Origin: Actinoplanes siamensis
Lineage (GTDB): Bacteria; Actinomycetota; Actinomycetes; Mycobacteriales; Micromonosporaceae
Direction of reading: 5' to 3'
NCBI RefSeq assembly: GCF_016862395.1
Contig: NZ_BOMW01000008.1
Span: 91,240-155,239 of the forward strand
Length of the DNA stretch: 64,000 bases
Shown: one piece after another, positions 1 to 10,589 of the stretch
How positions within the stretch are numbered: position 1 is the first letter of the stretch
Layout of the letters: each line of letters begins with the position of its first letter
Notes under the pieces: generated by a model
Told to the model about the DNA's origin: nothing
Seen by the model: the letters and a program-made list of their open reading frames with translations, nothing else
Database searches by the model: none
Made by a program: the position numbers and the translations under genes

Positions 1-1871
1 GGATCGTGCTTGCGAACCAGGTCACGGGGAAGCACCACAGGCGCGGCGGCGCCGGCGTCGATTCTGCGCACCGGGAGCGACGTCTGCGCGCCGTCCGCGA
101 ACCGCAGCGTGATCGCCGATCCGACCGACGCTCCCACCTCGCCGGCAGCCTCCGGGGTCAGTGTGACGGCCGAGCCCGCGATGCCGGCCGCGTACTCCCC
201 GGTGGTCGCCGCGCCGTGCGTGACCAGTACCCGGGTGTCGAGCCGCGAACTGCCCGCCTGCCCGCGCACGGCGGCCTCGCTCAGCCCGGGAGTACCGTCG
301 GGGGCCAGCACGGTAGCCGCCGGGATGTCGGCGGCCTCGTCGACGCCGGCGGCCTCGTTGATCGTCGCCACCATGCCGACGAGCAGTACCGTCATACCCA
401 CGGTGACGAGGACCGGCGCGGCCGTCGAGGCGACCCGCCGCACTCCGGTCAGCGTCCCCTCCCGGACCACCATCCCGGTCGCCGAACCCCGCCACGGAGC
501 GGTCACCAGCCGCACCAGCGGTCCGATCACGACCGGAGCGAGCAGCGCGGCCGCGGTGATCAGGAGCATCGCGGCGCCCATCCCGGCGGTCGTCTTGCTC
601 TGCGTGGCCATCGCCGGCATGGCTGCCAGCAACGCCGCCCCGCCGGCCGCGCTGAGCAGGCCGAACACCCACCGGGCCGGAGTCATCGAGCGGGTCTCGG
701 CGGCTGCCTCCCGCAGCGCGGCCAGCGGCGGCACCCGGCTCGCCCGGCGTGCCGCCACGGCTACCCCGGCGAGGGCGACGATCAGGCCGAGCAGAATCGC
801 TCCACCGGCCGCGGCCGGCTGCCAGGTCGCCTCGAACCCGGGCGGCTCCAGGTCGAGGTCGGTCATCGGCCGGGCCAGCAGAGGCGCGAGCGCGGACCCC
901 ACCGGAGCACCGACCAGACCCGCGAACACGGCGATCAGCGCGGTCTCGGCGTACATCATCCGGCGGACCTGGCCCGGAGTCGCGCCCGCCGTCCGCAGCA
1001 GTCCCAGCTCCCGTCGTCGCTGCGCGGCGGTCAGCGCACACGTCGAGGCGACCACGAACACGGTCGCGAAGGCTCCCAGGGTGACCATCGCGATCAGCAG
1101 CTGAGCCCCGATCCAGCGGATCCGGGTCACCTCAACCGGCTCCAGGGCGGCGCGCTCCGGTCCCGCGCGGACCGTTCCGGCCCCGCCGATCCGGGCTTGC
1201 GCGCCGTCCGCCACCTGCTCTTGATCACCGGTCACGGTCAGGCCGATCACCCGTACGCCGGAAGCCCGCGCCAGCGCGTCATCATCGCTCACGTAGAAGC
1301 CGGGCCCGTCGGTCGTCCCGGTGACCGTCCACGTCTCCGGCCCGACCGCGGTGAGCACCTCGATCGTGCCGCCAGGGACCAGGCCCGCCGTGGCGCCGGC
1401 CTCGTCCGCCGGGGCGCCGACGCTGACCTCGCCCTGCGAGGCGCCGACGACAACCTCGCCCTTCTTCGCCGGTGCGTGGCCCGTGGCCAGCTGGTATCCG
1501 CCCAGCGCCGCTGACGACCAGGAATGACCGGCCAGCCGAGCCATCCCGTGGTCGGCCGTGCCCTGCCTCTGCACGTAGAAGAAGGGGTCGGGGATCGCGG
1601 CCGTGATCCGTGGATCCTGCTCGAGCCGTCCGGACACCTCAGCCAGCTCGTCCGGGGTCCACGAGCGGATCTCGGGCTCGCCGTAGTCGTTGATGCCCAC
1701 CGACGGCGCCTGCACCATCACCGGCGACGCTCGGTATCGCTCCGGCGGCTGCGGCCGCGAGGACAGATAGAGCGTCACCGAGCCGGCGACCACGGCGACT
1801 CCCAGCGCGATCGCCACGAACGTGCCGGCGAAGCTCGCAAACCGGTGCCGGACCATCGCCCACGCGGTCAC
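1..1871 (-). CDS. FtsX-type ABC transporter permease (C-terminus cut by window edge)
   Basis: This is the membrane subunit of a MacB/LolC-like exporter and partners the ATPase just upstream. It starts at GTG 1871, overlapping the ATPase stop by four bases (GTGA), so the two are translationally coupled. The N-terminus has a short basic leader and one membrane segment (AIALGVAVVAGSVTLYL), followed by a large extracellular domain. An FtsX core lies near 1020-860, with the typical QRRRELGLLRTAGATPGQVR cytoplasmic motif and several hydrophobic segments. The frame stays open to base 1, giving at least 620 residues; the stop is outside the window. The substrate cannot be told. It is a paralogue of the permease at 42882-45389. 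Confidence 0.85.
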   Translation of the reverse strand, partial: MTAWAMVRHRFASFAGTFVAIALGVAVVAGSVTLYLSSRPQPPERYRASPVMVQAPSVGINDYGEPEIRSWTPDELAEVSGRLEQDPRITAAIPDPFFYVQRQGTADHGMARLAGHSWSSAALGGYQLATGHAPAKKGEVVVGASQGEVSVGAPADEAGATAGLVPGGTIEVLTAVGPETWTVTGTTDGPGFYVSDDDALARASGVRVIGLTVTGDQEQVADGAQARIGGAGTVRAGPERAALEPVEVTRIRWIGAQLLIAMVTLGAFATVFVVASTCALTAAQRRRELGLLRTAGATPGQVRRMMYAETALIAVFAGLVGAPVGSALAPLLARPMTDLDLEPPGFEATWQPAAAGGAILLGLIVALAGVAVAARRASRVPPLAALREAAAETRSMTPARWVFGLLSAAGGAALLAAMPAMATQSKTTAGMGAAMLLITAAALLAPVVIGPLVRLVTAPWRGSATGMVVREGTLTGVRRVASTAAPVLVTVGMTVLLVGMVATINEAAGVDEAADIPAATVLAPDGTPGLSEAAVRGQAGSSRLDTRVLVTHGAATTGEYAAGIAGSAVTLTPEAAGEVGASVGSAITLRFADGAQTSLPVRRIDAGAAAPVVLPRDLVRKHD

Positions 1872-2620
1872 CGGGCCGACTCCTCGAGCCGGGCGGTGTG
1901 CACCGCGATCTTCTCGGCGCCGACCGGCCCGGCCACGTCGTCGACCACTCGGCCGTCGGCCAGGAACAGCACCCGGTCGGCGTGCGCGGCGGCCACCGGA
2001 TCGTGGGTGACCATCACGATCGTCTGACCGTGCCGGTCGACCGCGGCGCGCAGCAGGCGCAGGATCTCCAGCCCGGATCGCGCGTCCAGCGCGCCTGTCG
2101 GCTCGTCCGCGAAGATCACCGCGGGCCGGGTGACCAGCGCGCGGGCGATCGCCACCCGTTGCTGCTGGCCGCCGGACAGCTCCGTGGGGCGGTGCCCGGC
2201 GCGCTCGGCGAGACCCACCTCGGCCAGCATCGCGGCCACCTCGCCGGGCCGCGGCCGGCGGCCGGCGAGGCGGAGCGGGAGCACCACGTTCTGCGCGGCC
2301 GTCAGCGCCGGGATCAGGTTGAAGGCCTGAAAGACGAAACCCACCCGGCTGCGTCGCAGCCGGGTCAGCGCCCGCTCGCTCAGGTCCTTGACCGGCACGC
2401 CGTCGATCAGCACCTCACCGCTGGTCACCCGGTCGAGCCCCGCCGCACAGTGCAGGAGCGTGGACTTCCCGGAGCCGGACGGCCCCATCACGGCGGTGAA
2501 CGTGCCCGGGTCGAACCGTGCGTCCACCGCGTCGAGCGCGGTGACCGTGTTGTCGGCCTGGCCATACCGTTTGGTGACCGCACGGATCTCCACAGCGGCT
2601 GTCTCTGCTCGCGTCGTCAT
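1868..2620 (-). CDS. ABC transporter ATPase, MacB/LolD-like
   Basis: The ATPase drives the FtsX-type permease that follows it. Walker A (GPSGSGKS), signature ([15 protein letters not shown]), Walker B (VIFADEPTG) and the H-loop (MVTHDP) are all present in about 250 residues, the normal length for this family. I chose ATG 2620 ([12 protein letters not shown]); an in-frame start at 2656 would add a proline/arginine leader unlike the family, and ATG 2626 is also possible. The stop overlaps the permease GTG by four bases. A histidine kinase gene lies divergently upstream, a common arrangement for exporters controlled by their neighbouring two-component system. Substrate unknown. Confidence 0.92.
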   Translation of the reverse strand: MTTRAETAAVEIRAVTKRYGQADNTVTALDAVDARFDPGTFTAVMGPSGSGKSTLLHCAAGLDRVTSGEVLIDGVPVKDLSERALTRLRRSRVGFVFQAFNLIPALTAAQNVVLPLRLAGRRPRPGEVAAMLAEVGLAERAGHRPTELSGGQQQRVAIARALVTRPAVIFADEPTGALDARSGLEILRLLRAAVDRHGQTIVMVTHDPVAAAHADRVLFLADGRVVDDVAGPVGAEKIAVHTARLEESAR

Positions 2621-2730
2621 GGGCATCAGCCAACCGGGTCGCGCGGCGCGGCACATTCACGCAGGAGTGAGGATCGAAGGTAACGCCAGCACTACCGACG
2701 ATCGTGAATCGCGCCGGTACCGTGCCACAC

Positions 2731-4023
2731 ATGCCGGTCCGCAACGCGCTCGAGGCGCTCACTCTCCGGCCGACCGTGTTCCTGCGGTCGGCCTGGCCGT
2801 GGCGTTCACTGGTCTATCTGGGCGGCGGCGCCATGCTCGGGTGCGTCACGATGCTCTGCGTGGTCGTCCTGGTGCTGGCCGGGGCCCTGCTGTCGATCGT
2901 GGCGATCGGGCTGGCGGCCTATGTGGCGACCGTGCTCTCCGGCATCGTGGTGGCCCGCATGGAGCGGCGCCGGATGCGCCTGGTCGACGACGACACGCTG
3001 CCCGACCCGCACCGGCCGGTGTTGCGGCCCGGTGTGCGGGCCTGGTTGTCCGTCCGTCTCCGCGAGCAGGTCACCTGGCGCGAGCTGGGGTACGCGATGC
3101 TCTCGGCGAGTCTCCTGTGCTGGATGGACTCCCTGGTCATCGGCGGGGTCGTCTACGAGGTGATGACCACCCTGGGCGCGCCGTTCTACATGCACGACGA
3201 GCCGATGTCGTCCCGGCTGGCCCTGGCCGCGGCGGGGATTCCGCTCACGCTGGTGCTGGCCTGGCCGGTGACCGCCTGGGCCGGAGCGCGGGCCGCGATG
3301 GCGCGGGCGATCCTGGCGCCCCGGGCGCACGACGCCAACGAGAAACTGATCGAGGTGACCCGGTCGCGGGCCCGGCTGGTCGACGCGTTCGAAGTGGAGC
3401 GCCGCCGGATCGAGCGGGATCTGCACGACGGCGCCCAGCAGCGGTTGGTGGCCATGCGCCTGCAACTGGGCATGGCGCGGTTGGAGATGCCGCCCGACAG
3501 TCCAGCCGAGAAATATGTGTTGGAGGCGGAGAATCTGGCGAAACAGGCGCTGACCGAGATCCGCGAGCTGATCCGCGGCGTGCACCCGAAGGTGCTGACC
3601 GATCGAGGCCTGCCCGCGGCGGCCGGCGAGGTGGCGTCGACGGCGCCGCTGCCGGTCCACCTCAAGTTCTCGCTGCCCGGCCGACTGTCCAGCGCGGTGG
3701 AGGTGGCGGCCTACTTCGTGATCGCCGAAGCGCTCACCAACGTGACGAAGCACAGCGGCGCCGCCCACGCCGCCGTCAATGGCCGGGTGGAAGAGGGCCG
3801 CCTGGTGGTGGAGATCTGCGACGACGGACGGGGAGGCGCTGATCCGGCCGCGGGCTCGGGCCTGCTCGGGTTGGCCGATCGTGTCGCGGTGGTCGACGGC
3901 ACGGTCGCGCTCGCCAGTCCACCCGGCGGCCCTACGACGCTGCGCGTCGAGATTCCGCTCTCACCGGACGAGCCCGCGCTCAGCGGCTCGCCGCCCGCCG
4001 CGCGCGGTGCGCGGGCACCGTAG
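2731..4023 (+). CDS. Sensor histidine kinase, NarL-partner (HisKA_3) type
   Basis: This is a membrane sensor kinase of about 430 residues. The N-terminal half has two pairs of hydrophobic segments (about residues 30-75 and 130-200), resembling the sensor domain found in many actinobacterial kinases of this class. A DHp helix with phospho-acceptor His follows (ERRRIERDLHDGAQQRLVAM), then an HATPase domain with the N box (FVIAEALTNVTKHS) and G boxes (CDDGRGGADP, GSGLLGLADRV). ATG 2731 (MPVRNALEAL) is preferred over GTG 2704. The partner regulator is at 4372. The divergent exporter at 1-2620 is a likely target by position only. Confidence 0.9.
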   Translation: MPVRNALEALTLRPTVFLRSAWPWRSLVYLGGGAMLGCVTMLCVVVLVLAGALLSIVAIGLAAYVATVLSGIVVARMERRRMRLVDDDTLPDPHRPVLRPGVRAWLSVRLREQVTWRELGYAMLSASLLCWMDSLVIGGVVYEVMTTLGAPFYMHDEPMSSRLALAAAGIPLTLVLAWPVTAWAGARAAMARAILAPRAHDANEKLIEVTRSRARLVDAFEVERRRIERDLHDGAQQRLVAMRLQLGMARLEMPPDSPAEKYVLEAENLAKQALTEIRELIRGVHPKVLTDRGLPAAAGEVASTAPLPVHLKFSLPGRLSSAVEVAAYFVIAEALTNVTKHSGAAHAAVNGRVEEGRLVVEICDDGRGGADPAAGSGLLGLADRVAVVDGTVALASPPGGPTTLRVEIPLSPDEPALSGSPPAARGARAP

Positions 4024-4136
4024 GTGTGGACATGAATGCCGCCAGGTCGCCGAGTGTGCTCCCCGTTTCGGTTCGCCGGTCATTCCAGACCGCCAGGTCA
4101 GGTTGCGCCGCACTCGGCGATGGCGGTCGGCGGTGG

Positions 4137-4260
4137 CGCGGACAGCGGGTGGCGGCGATGGCGGTGGCTGCGGTGTTGCGGACAGCGGGTGGCGGCGATG
4201 GCGGTGGCGGTGGCTGCGGTGGCGCGGACAGCGGGTGGCGGCGATGGTGGCTGCGGTGGC
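4137..4260 (+). repeat. G-rich imperfect tandem repeat between kinase and regulator genes
   Basis: The 348 bases between the kinase stop and the regulator start (4024-4371) hold no convincing gene. The core GACAGCGGGTGGCGGCGATG occurs three times (4141, 4181, 4226), separated by GCGGTGGC-type filler of varying length. The repeat stays in frame with the downstream regulator without a stop, so it could in principle encode a glycine/alanine/arginine-rich extension, but the composition looks non-coding. Runs of GG on the plus strand could form G-quadruplexes in the transcript. Confidence 0.7.
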
Positions 4261-4371
4261 TGCGATGGCGGTGGCGTGGGTGACTGTGGGTGCCGGCGGC
4301 GGGATCGTGCATCGGCGGCGGGCGTGGGGGCTGTGGCGCGAGGACAAGGTGGACGGGACTGGGGTGCCGGG

Positions 4372-5025
4372 GTGAGTGACGGGCTGCGGGTGGTGATCGC
4401 CGAGGACGGGGTGATCGTCCGGGAGGGCGTCAGCGGGATGCTGCGGCGCTTCGGGCACGAGGTGGTGGCCGCGGTGGGGGACGCCGAGAAGCTGCGTGCG
4501 GCGGTGGCGGAGCACCAGCCCGACGTGGTGGTCACCGATGTGCGGATGCCACCCGGGTTCAGTGACGAAGGGCTGCAGGCGGCCATCGCCCTGCGGGCCG
4601 CGGACCCGGAGTTGCCGGTGCTGGTGCTGAGTCAGTACGTGGAGCAGACCTACGCCGCCGAGCTGCTCGACTCGGGGCGGGGCGCCGGGGTGGGGTATCT
4701 GCTCAAGGACCGGATCGGTGAGGTGGTGGAGTTCGTCGATGCGCTGGTGGCGGTGGCGCGGGGGCGGACCGTTGTCGATCCGGAGGTGGTTCGCCAGTTG
4801 CTGTCACGGCGTCAGGCGCCGCTGTATCGGCTGACCGCGCGGGAACGGGAGGTGCTGGCGCTGATGGCGGAGGGGCGGTCGAACACGGCGATCGCGCGGG
4901 CACTGGTGGTCTCCGAGGCGGCGGTGGCCAAACACATCAACAGCCTGCTGACCAAGCTGGACCTGCCACCGGATGCGGACGATCACCGGCGGGTGCGGGC
5001 GGTTCTCGCCTATCTGCGCGGGTGA
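4372..5025 (+). CDS. LuxR/NarL-family response regulator
   Basis: This DNA-binding regulator pairs with the kinase at 2731. The receiver domain (residues 1-125) has the acidic pair (IAEDG), the phospho-Asp in VVVTDVRMPPG and a Lys in YLLKDR. The HTH domain (about 150-210) carries LTAREREVLALMAEGRSN and AVAKHINSLLTKL. I chose GTG 4372 (VSDGLRVVIAEDG), because receivers normally begin a few residues before the first beta-strand. An ATG at 4036 in the same frame would add 112 low-complexity residues from the repeat. At 217 residues it is normal length. Confidence 0.9.
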   Translation: MSDGLRVVIAEDGVIVREGVSGMLRRFGHEVVAAVGDAEKLRAAVAEHQPDVVVTDVRMPPGFSDEGLQAAIALRAADPELPVLVLSQYVEQTYAAELLDSGRGAGVGYLLKDRIGEVVEFVDALVAVARGRTVVDPEVVRQLLSRRQAPLYRLTAREREVLALMAEGRSNTAIARALVVSEAAVAKHINSLLTKLDLPPDADDHRRVRAVLAYLRG

Positions 5026-5288
5026 CAGGAGCAGGCGGCGCGCTGACCGCCGAGCGCTACCCCGTACCGGGATGATGGGCCGCGCCCTGGCCAGGGGCGG
5101 GCTGGCCTGGGCCACGCGCTGTGGGTATCGGGGGCGCACGGGGAAGTGTTCGTGTGGCGTTGATCTGGGCGCTGCTCGATGGACCCTCGGGCATCGGTCC
5201 GGGATGCGGAAATCCCTCGCGACGATCAGTGGCCCCGCGTCCTGAGGGGGAGGGCGGCCGTGCCGGAACCACGGTCTGCGGACCGGGA

Positions 5289-5876
5289 TCAGCGGCCGGT
5301 GACCGCATTGATCGTGGCGAGCAGGCCGGCGGACAGATCGTAGCGATCCCGCGGGACGACCTGCGGGATCCCGGCGCGTGGTCCGGGCGGCGGGACCGGT
5401 GCGGGATTCCGGCGGTACGGCGGCAGCGCCGCGATCTGCACGGCCAACTGCCCGGGAAAGTCGAGCCGGCCGCCGTCCCGGGCGCCGGCGAGGTGCAGCA
5501 GCAGGTCCATGCCGGCCGGCTGTTCCGCGTCCCAGCCCGGGAACACCGTCTTGAACTCGGCATATCCATGCGGATCGGTCACCTGGGCGCCGCGCAGCGG
5601 CTCGCCCGGCGCGGACGGCGGGCGATGAGTGATCTCCAGGACCGCGCCGGGCAGTGGCCGGCCGGCCGCGTCGAGAACCCGGATCCGCAGCATCATGAGC
5701 ACGCCGCCGGTGGCCGGCGCCAGCTCGCGCCGCACCGTGAACCGGCGGTCCGGGGCGGCCCGCACGGGGCTGAGTCGGCAGATCGCCGGCGCCTGCCCCG
5801 GGAGATCCAGGGTGACTATGCCGCGCCGGTTCAGCACCGGCGCCGCGGCGCGCTCCTCGTGTCCCATCCGTCCCAC
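5289..5876 (-). CDS. Intradiol-dioxygenase-fold (beta-sandwich) protein without the usual iron ligands
   Basis: A 195-residue protein whose middle (about 60-140) reads like the C-terminal beta-sandwich of protocatechuate/catechol dioxygenases: an IRVLDAAGRPLPGAVLEI strand pair, then GAQVTDPHGYAEFKTVFPGW. In true intradiol enzymes this block supplies two tyrosines and an H-x-H pair that bind Fe(III). Here the Tyr after PG is Trp and the HIH equivalent is LLLHL, so the ligand set is incomplete. There is no signal peptide. The tail is proline-rich. It is probably not a dioxygenase; the fold may be used for carbohydrate or protein binding. No operon partner is evident. Confidence 0.6.
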   Translation of the reverse strand: MGRMGHEERAAAPVLNRRGIVTLDLPGQAPAICRLSPVRAAPDRRFTVRRELAPATGGVLMMLRIRVLDAAGRPLPGAVLEITHRPPSAPGEPLRGAQVTDPHGYAEFKTVFPGWDAEQPAGMDLLLHLAGARDGGRLDFPGQLAVQIAALPPYRRNPAPVPPPGPRAGIPQVVPRDRYDLSAGLLATINAVTGR

Positions 5877-5980
5877 CGTCCCCCGCCGTTTACACCCGAA
5901 TGATCATTGCAGGGCGGAAAGACTTGGATATGCCGTTTTCCGGAAATGGTGGAGGGGGATCGATGGCGTCGGAGCGCTGC

Positions 5981-6811
5981 TCAGGCGGCCCGCAGGTGCG
6001 CGAGCACGAGGGGATCGATCGACCCGGGCACAAGGCGCATCTCGAGGTTCTCGATGCCGGCCCAGGAGGCGAGCGCCTCGTCGAGGTCGGCGTCCTGGTG
6101 ACCGAGATCGTTCAGACGCTGGCGTACCTCGGTCTCCAGCGGCCCGATCAGCGGCATCAGCAGCGCGGGGTCGGGGCGTTCGAAGTACAGGGTGTGCATG
6201 GTCAGCAGCCGGGACAACTCGGCGACCGGATCGGGGTGATCGTCGACGCGCAGGTCGACAAGGACGTCGCCGGTCCCGCCGTACCCCAGTCCCTTGGCGA
6301 CCACCAGCAGCGCCGCACTCTGCCGCCCACGCCGGTCCCCACCCGCCTGGTCTCCGGCGCGCAGCGCCGCCACCAGCCGATACGCCAGCCGTGACTCGGA
6401 CGCGGAGCCCAGCCACGCGCTCTCCATGTCGCCCACGACGGCCGGGCCGGCCAGCATGTTGCCCTGGATCGCATAGCCGTCCCCGGCCGTCCCGCCGGCC
6501 CACGGGTGGCAGTCGTCGCCGGTGAACGTGGCCCCCTCGCCGGACACGCCGACCACCCCGACCTGGCGGTGCCCGACCGGCCCGTCGTCGCCGGCGATCA
6601 GCGCCTTGACCGCGAAGCCGGCCGGCACCCCGGAGGAGAGCAGGGCCAGGCCCTGCGGGCGGTAGGCCAGATTCGCGTACGACTGGGTGGCCAGCGCGCC
6701 GACATCGGCCAGCGCCGCCGGCACCGCCGCGCCCACCCCGAGGAACTTGCTGGCCACGGCCACACCCAGGGCCGCGCCGTCCGCGGACCGGCCCACGATC
6801 GAGAACGTCAT
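5981..6811 (-). CDS. DUF1028 family protein (Ntn-hydrolase-like)
   Basis: The 276-residue product has the DUF1028 hallmarks: an N-terminal MTFSIVGRSADGAALGVAV strand, a central ATQSYANLAYRPQGLALL segment, GYAIQGNML, and a helical C-terminus with acidic patches. DUF1028 proteins are thought to adopt the N-terminal-nucleophile hydrolase fold; the substrate is unknown. ATG 6811 is chosen, so the second codon gives Thr as a possible nucleophile after Met removal; ATG 6841 would bury it. It stands alone between two minus-strand genes. The start choice matters for activity and could be wrong. Confidence 0.85.
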   Translation of the reverse strand: MTFSIVGRSADGAALGVAVASKFLGVGAAVPAALADVGALATQSYANLAYRPQGLALLSSGVPAGFAVKALIAGDDGPVGHRQVGVVGVSGEGATFTGDDCHPWAGGTAGDGYAIQGNMLAGPAVVGDMESAWLGSASESRLAYRLVAALRAGDQAGGDRRGRQSAALLVVAKGLGYGGTGDVLVDLRVDDHPDPVAELSRLLTMHTLYFERPDPALLMPLIGPLETEVRQRLNDLGHQDADLDEALASWAGIENLEMRLVPGSIDPLVLAHLRAA

Positions 6812-6943
6812 GAGCGGCACGTTATCGGAGGTTGCGGGCAACGTTCCGACGCCACCCGGCGCGACTTCCTGGCCCCGGCCGGCCGCGGCGCGCTGTCCGT
6901 CCCGGTGCTCGCCGGCGGTCGGGTCGGGGCCGGACGCCCGCGC

Positions 6944-8434
<1,491 letters not shown>

Positions 8435-8706
8435 GTTCCGAAGAGTGCCGATCCCGCGGTGCGATGCCGGTGCCGGCCGGGTGCGGTTCAGGTGCCGGCA
8501 GCGTCCATGACCGCTTCCCGGTGCGCCACCGGGTCGGGCAGGCCGCCCAGGCAGTCGTCGTACCGGACGCGGAACGCCGCGGTGGCGCGGCCCGACCAGG
8601 AGCCGGCGCCGCCGGTCGGCTCCGAGCGAAGGCGTCAGCCGGGCTGACTGACCCGTTCTCCCTCCTGGCCGCACCGCCGCTGAGGCGGTCGGGCAGAATC
8701 GGGGGC

Positions 8707-9312
8707 ATGCGGCAGGCACGGGTGGATCACGGTGTGGTCAGCGGAACGTTCAGCCTCGACGGCCAGACCTTCGACGTCGACAACAACGTCTGGGTGGTCG
8801 GGGACGACACCGAGTGTGTGGTGATCGACGCCCCGCACGACGCCGACGCGATCCTGGCGGTCGTCGGCGACCGCCGGGTCAGCGCGATCGTCTGCACCCA
8901 CGCCCACGACGACCACGTCCGGGTCGCGCCGGCCCTGCGCGAGCGCACCGGCGCGCCGATCCTGCTGCACCCGGCCGAGCGGCCGCTCTGGGAGCTGACC
9001 CACGGGAGCGACGTCACCTGGGACTCCGATCTGGCCGACGGCGACCGGATCGAGGTGGCCGGCACCGCCCTGACCGTGCTGCACACGCCGGGCCACGCGC
9101 CCGGGGCGGTCTGCCTGTACGCCCCGGAGCTGGGCTGCGTCTTCACCGGCGACACCCTGTTCCAGGGCGGTCCCGGCGCGACCGGCCGCTCCTACTCCGA
9201 CGCCGGCCTGATCGTCGCGTCGATCGAGGCCAAGCTGTTCACCCTGCCCGGCGCGACGGTGGTTCACACCGGGCACGGCGACGACACCACTATCCAGGCG
9301 GAGAAACGCTGA
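8707..9312 (+). CDS. Metallo-beta-lactamase-fold hydrolase (glyoxalase II-like)
   Basis: A 201-residue MBL-fold enzyme, probably a thioesterase or hydroxyacylglutathione hydrolase relative. Metal ligands are visible: the THAHDDH motif, the later HTPGHAPG histidine, the GDTLF aspartate and a final HTGHGDDT histidine. ATG 8707 starts MRQARVDHGVVSG. The last 23 bases overlap the end of the convergent LCP gene. The usual physiological thiol in actinomycetes is mycothiol, so an S-acylated mycothiol substrate is possible but not shown here. Confidence 0.87.
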   Translation: MRQARVDHGVVSGTFSLDGQTFDVDNNVWVVGDDTECVVIDAPHDADAILAVVGDRRVSAIVCTHAHDDHVRVAPALRERTGAPILLHPAERPLWELTHGSDVTWDSDLADGDRIEVAGTALTVLHTPGHAPGAVCLYAPELGCVFTGDTLFQGGPGATGRSYSDAGLIVASIEAKLFTLPGATVVHTGHGDDTTIQAEKR

Positions 9313-10354
9313 CCACGCCCGGGTTGGCCGCCAGGAACGACGCCACCCGGTCCTGTACGACAGCGGCGAAGAACGGCCGCACCGTGGCCGGCAGCTGCTC
9401 GCCGCGGTAGGTCCCCTCCTCGAACAGCGCGAACCCGGGCAGCCCCACCGAGTTCATCTCCCTGACCCGTAGCGCCCGCAGCGCCTGTGCCCACGCGGCG
9501 AGGTCGTGCCCGCCGCCGACGAAGGTCAGCGAGCTGCCGACCGCCGCGGTGATCTGGGCCAGTTTGCCGGGCTCGGTGAGGATCTTCCGCTTCATCTTCT
9601 TCGCCAGCGCCTGTACGAACTGGCGCTGGTGCCGCTGCCGGTCGTAGTCGGAGTGCGGCAGGCCGTAGCGCTGCCGCACGTAGTCGAGGGCCTCCCAGCC
9701 GCTGAAGTGCACCGGTGTGGCGCTGCTCGGGTAGGTCTTCTGCACCCCGACATACGGCCGGTGGCAGTTGTCGTGGCCGGGGCACTGCGGCAGCCGGTCC
9801 CGCATGGTGCCGTCCGGTTTGCGGTGCTCGCTGACCACGTCCTGGTCGACCGGCACGCTGATCCCGTCGATCGCGTCCACCAGCCTCCGGAAGCCCCCGA
9901 AGTTGATCACCGCCCCGGCGTCGAACGCGCTGATCCCGGTCACCGCGCCGACGGTCCGCGCCAGCAGCTCGAAGCCCTGCGCCGGGTCGTACCGCCGCTC
10001 ACCGATCCGGCTCCCGAGCGCCATCGCCGCGTTGATCTTCGTGCGCTGCGCCGGGCTGCCCGACCTGGGGAACGCGGGGATTTCCACGACCAGGTCACGC
10101 GGGATGGAGAACAGGGTGGCCGCGCCCCGGTCCGCCGGGACGTGCACCACGATGATGGAGTCGGCCAGCGGCGCGGTGTGCGCGTCCCGCGGGTCGATGC
10201 CCACGAGCAGGATGTTGAGCGGGCCGCTGATGGTGACCGCGGCCAGCCCGGCGGCCGCCGGGCTGCCGGCCATCAGCAGACATCCGAGCCCCATCGCGAG
10301 CCGCGCCCGCCACGGCATACGGGCCACTCCGGCAACCCTCGTAACTCTGGTCAT
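9290..10354 (-). CDS. LytR-CpsA-Psr (LCP) family cell-wall ligase
   Basis: LCP proteins transfer polyprenyl-linked glycopolymers to peptidoglycan outside the membrane. The N-terminus has one basic-flanked membrane anchor (about residues 17-42). The LCP domain follows: NILLVGIDPRD, ADSIIVVHV, FSIPRDLVVEIP, RTKINAAMA, and the conserved block around VRQRYGLPHSDYDRQRHQRQ, which supplies the Arg/Asp residues that bind pyrophosphate. At 354 residues it is a short LCP without the C-terminal LytR_C domain. In mycolate-free actinomycetes the substrate is probably a wall polysaccharide or teichoic-type polymer. Confidence 0.9.
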   Translation of the reverse strand: MTRVTRVAGVARMPWRARLAMGLGCLLMAGSPAAAGLAAVTISGPLNILLVGIDPRDAHTAPLADSIIVVHVPADRGAATLFSIPRDLVVEIPAFPRSGSPAQRTKINAAMALGSRIGERRYDPAQGFELLARTVGAVTGISAFDAGAVINFGGFRRLVDAIDGISVPVDQDVVSEHRKPDGTMRDRLPQCPGHDNCHRPYVGVQKTYPSSATPVHFSGWEALDYVRQRYGLPHSDYDRQRHQRQFVQALAKKMKRKILTEPGKLAQITAAVGSSLTFVGGGHDLAAWAQALRALRVREMNSVGLPGFALFEEGTYRGEQLPATVRPFFAAVVQDRVASFLAANPGVVSVSPPG

Positions 10355-10394
10355 TGGGGGATGGTGGCAGCTTTTGGTGCGTTATGTGGCCGTA

Positions 10395-10469
10395 TCACGG
10401 AATCACCACGACCGGCCAGCGGGCGGCCCGTACCAGGCCGGTCGCCACCGAACCGCCCAGCCGGCGGCG
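10395..10469 (-). pseudogene. Possible 3' stub of a universal-stress-protein gene
   Basis: On the minus strand, a frame ending at TGA 10395 encodes RRLGGSVATGLVRAARWPVV followed by VIP. This matches my recollection of the C-terminal strand of UspA-family proteins (GSV...L-x-H/A-A-x-x-P-V-x-V-V). No start codon or upstream Usp core is visible, so it would be the remnant of a gene whose 5' part was lost. In DNA this G+C-rich, antisense frames often look coding, so this is only a suggestion. The remaining intergenic bases up to 10589 hold nothing clear. Confidence 0.3.
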
Positions 10470-10589
10470 CCGCTGCTGGGGCGTCTCCGGCGCGACAGCG
10501 GCCGGCGACGGGCACCTCGAGCCCTTGCGTCCACGCTCGACGCGGCCCACCTCTGACCGCCGGCGTGAGGTGCTGGCAGGGTGGACGGC

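Noticed and set aside
4036..4371. A 112-residue N-terminal extension of the LuxR regulator
   Set aside because: It would be low-complexity repeat sequence; receivers begin at the GTG 4372 position and length then fits the family.
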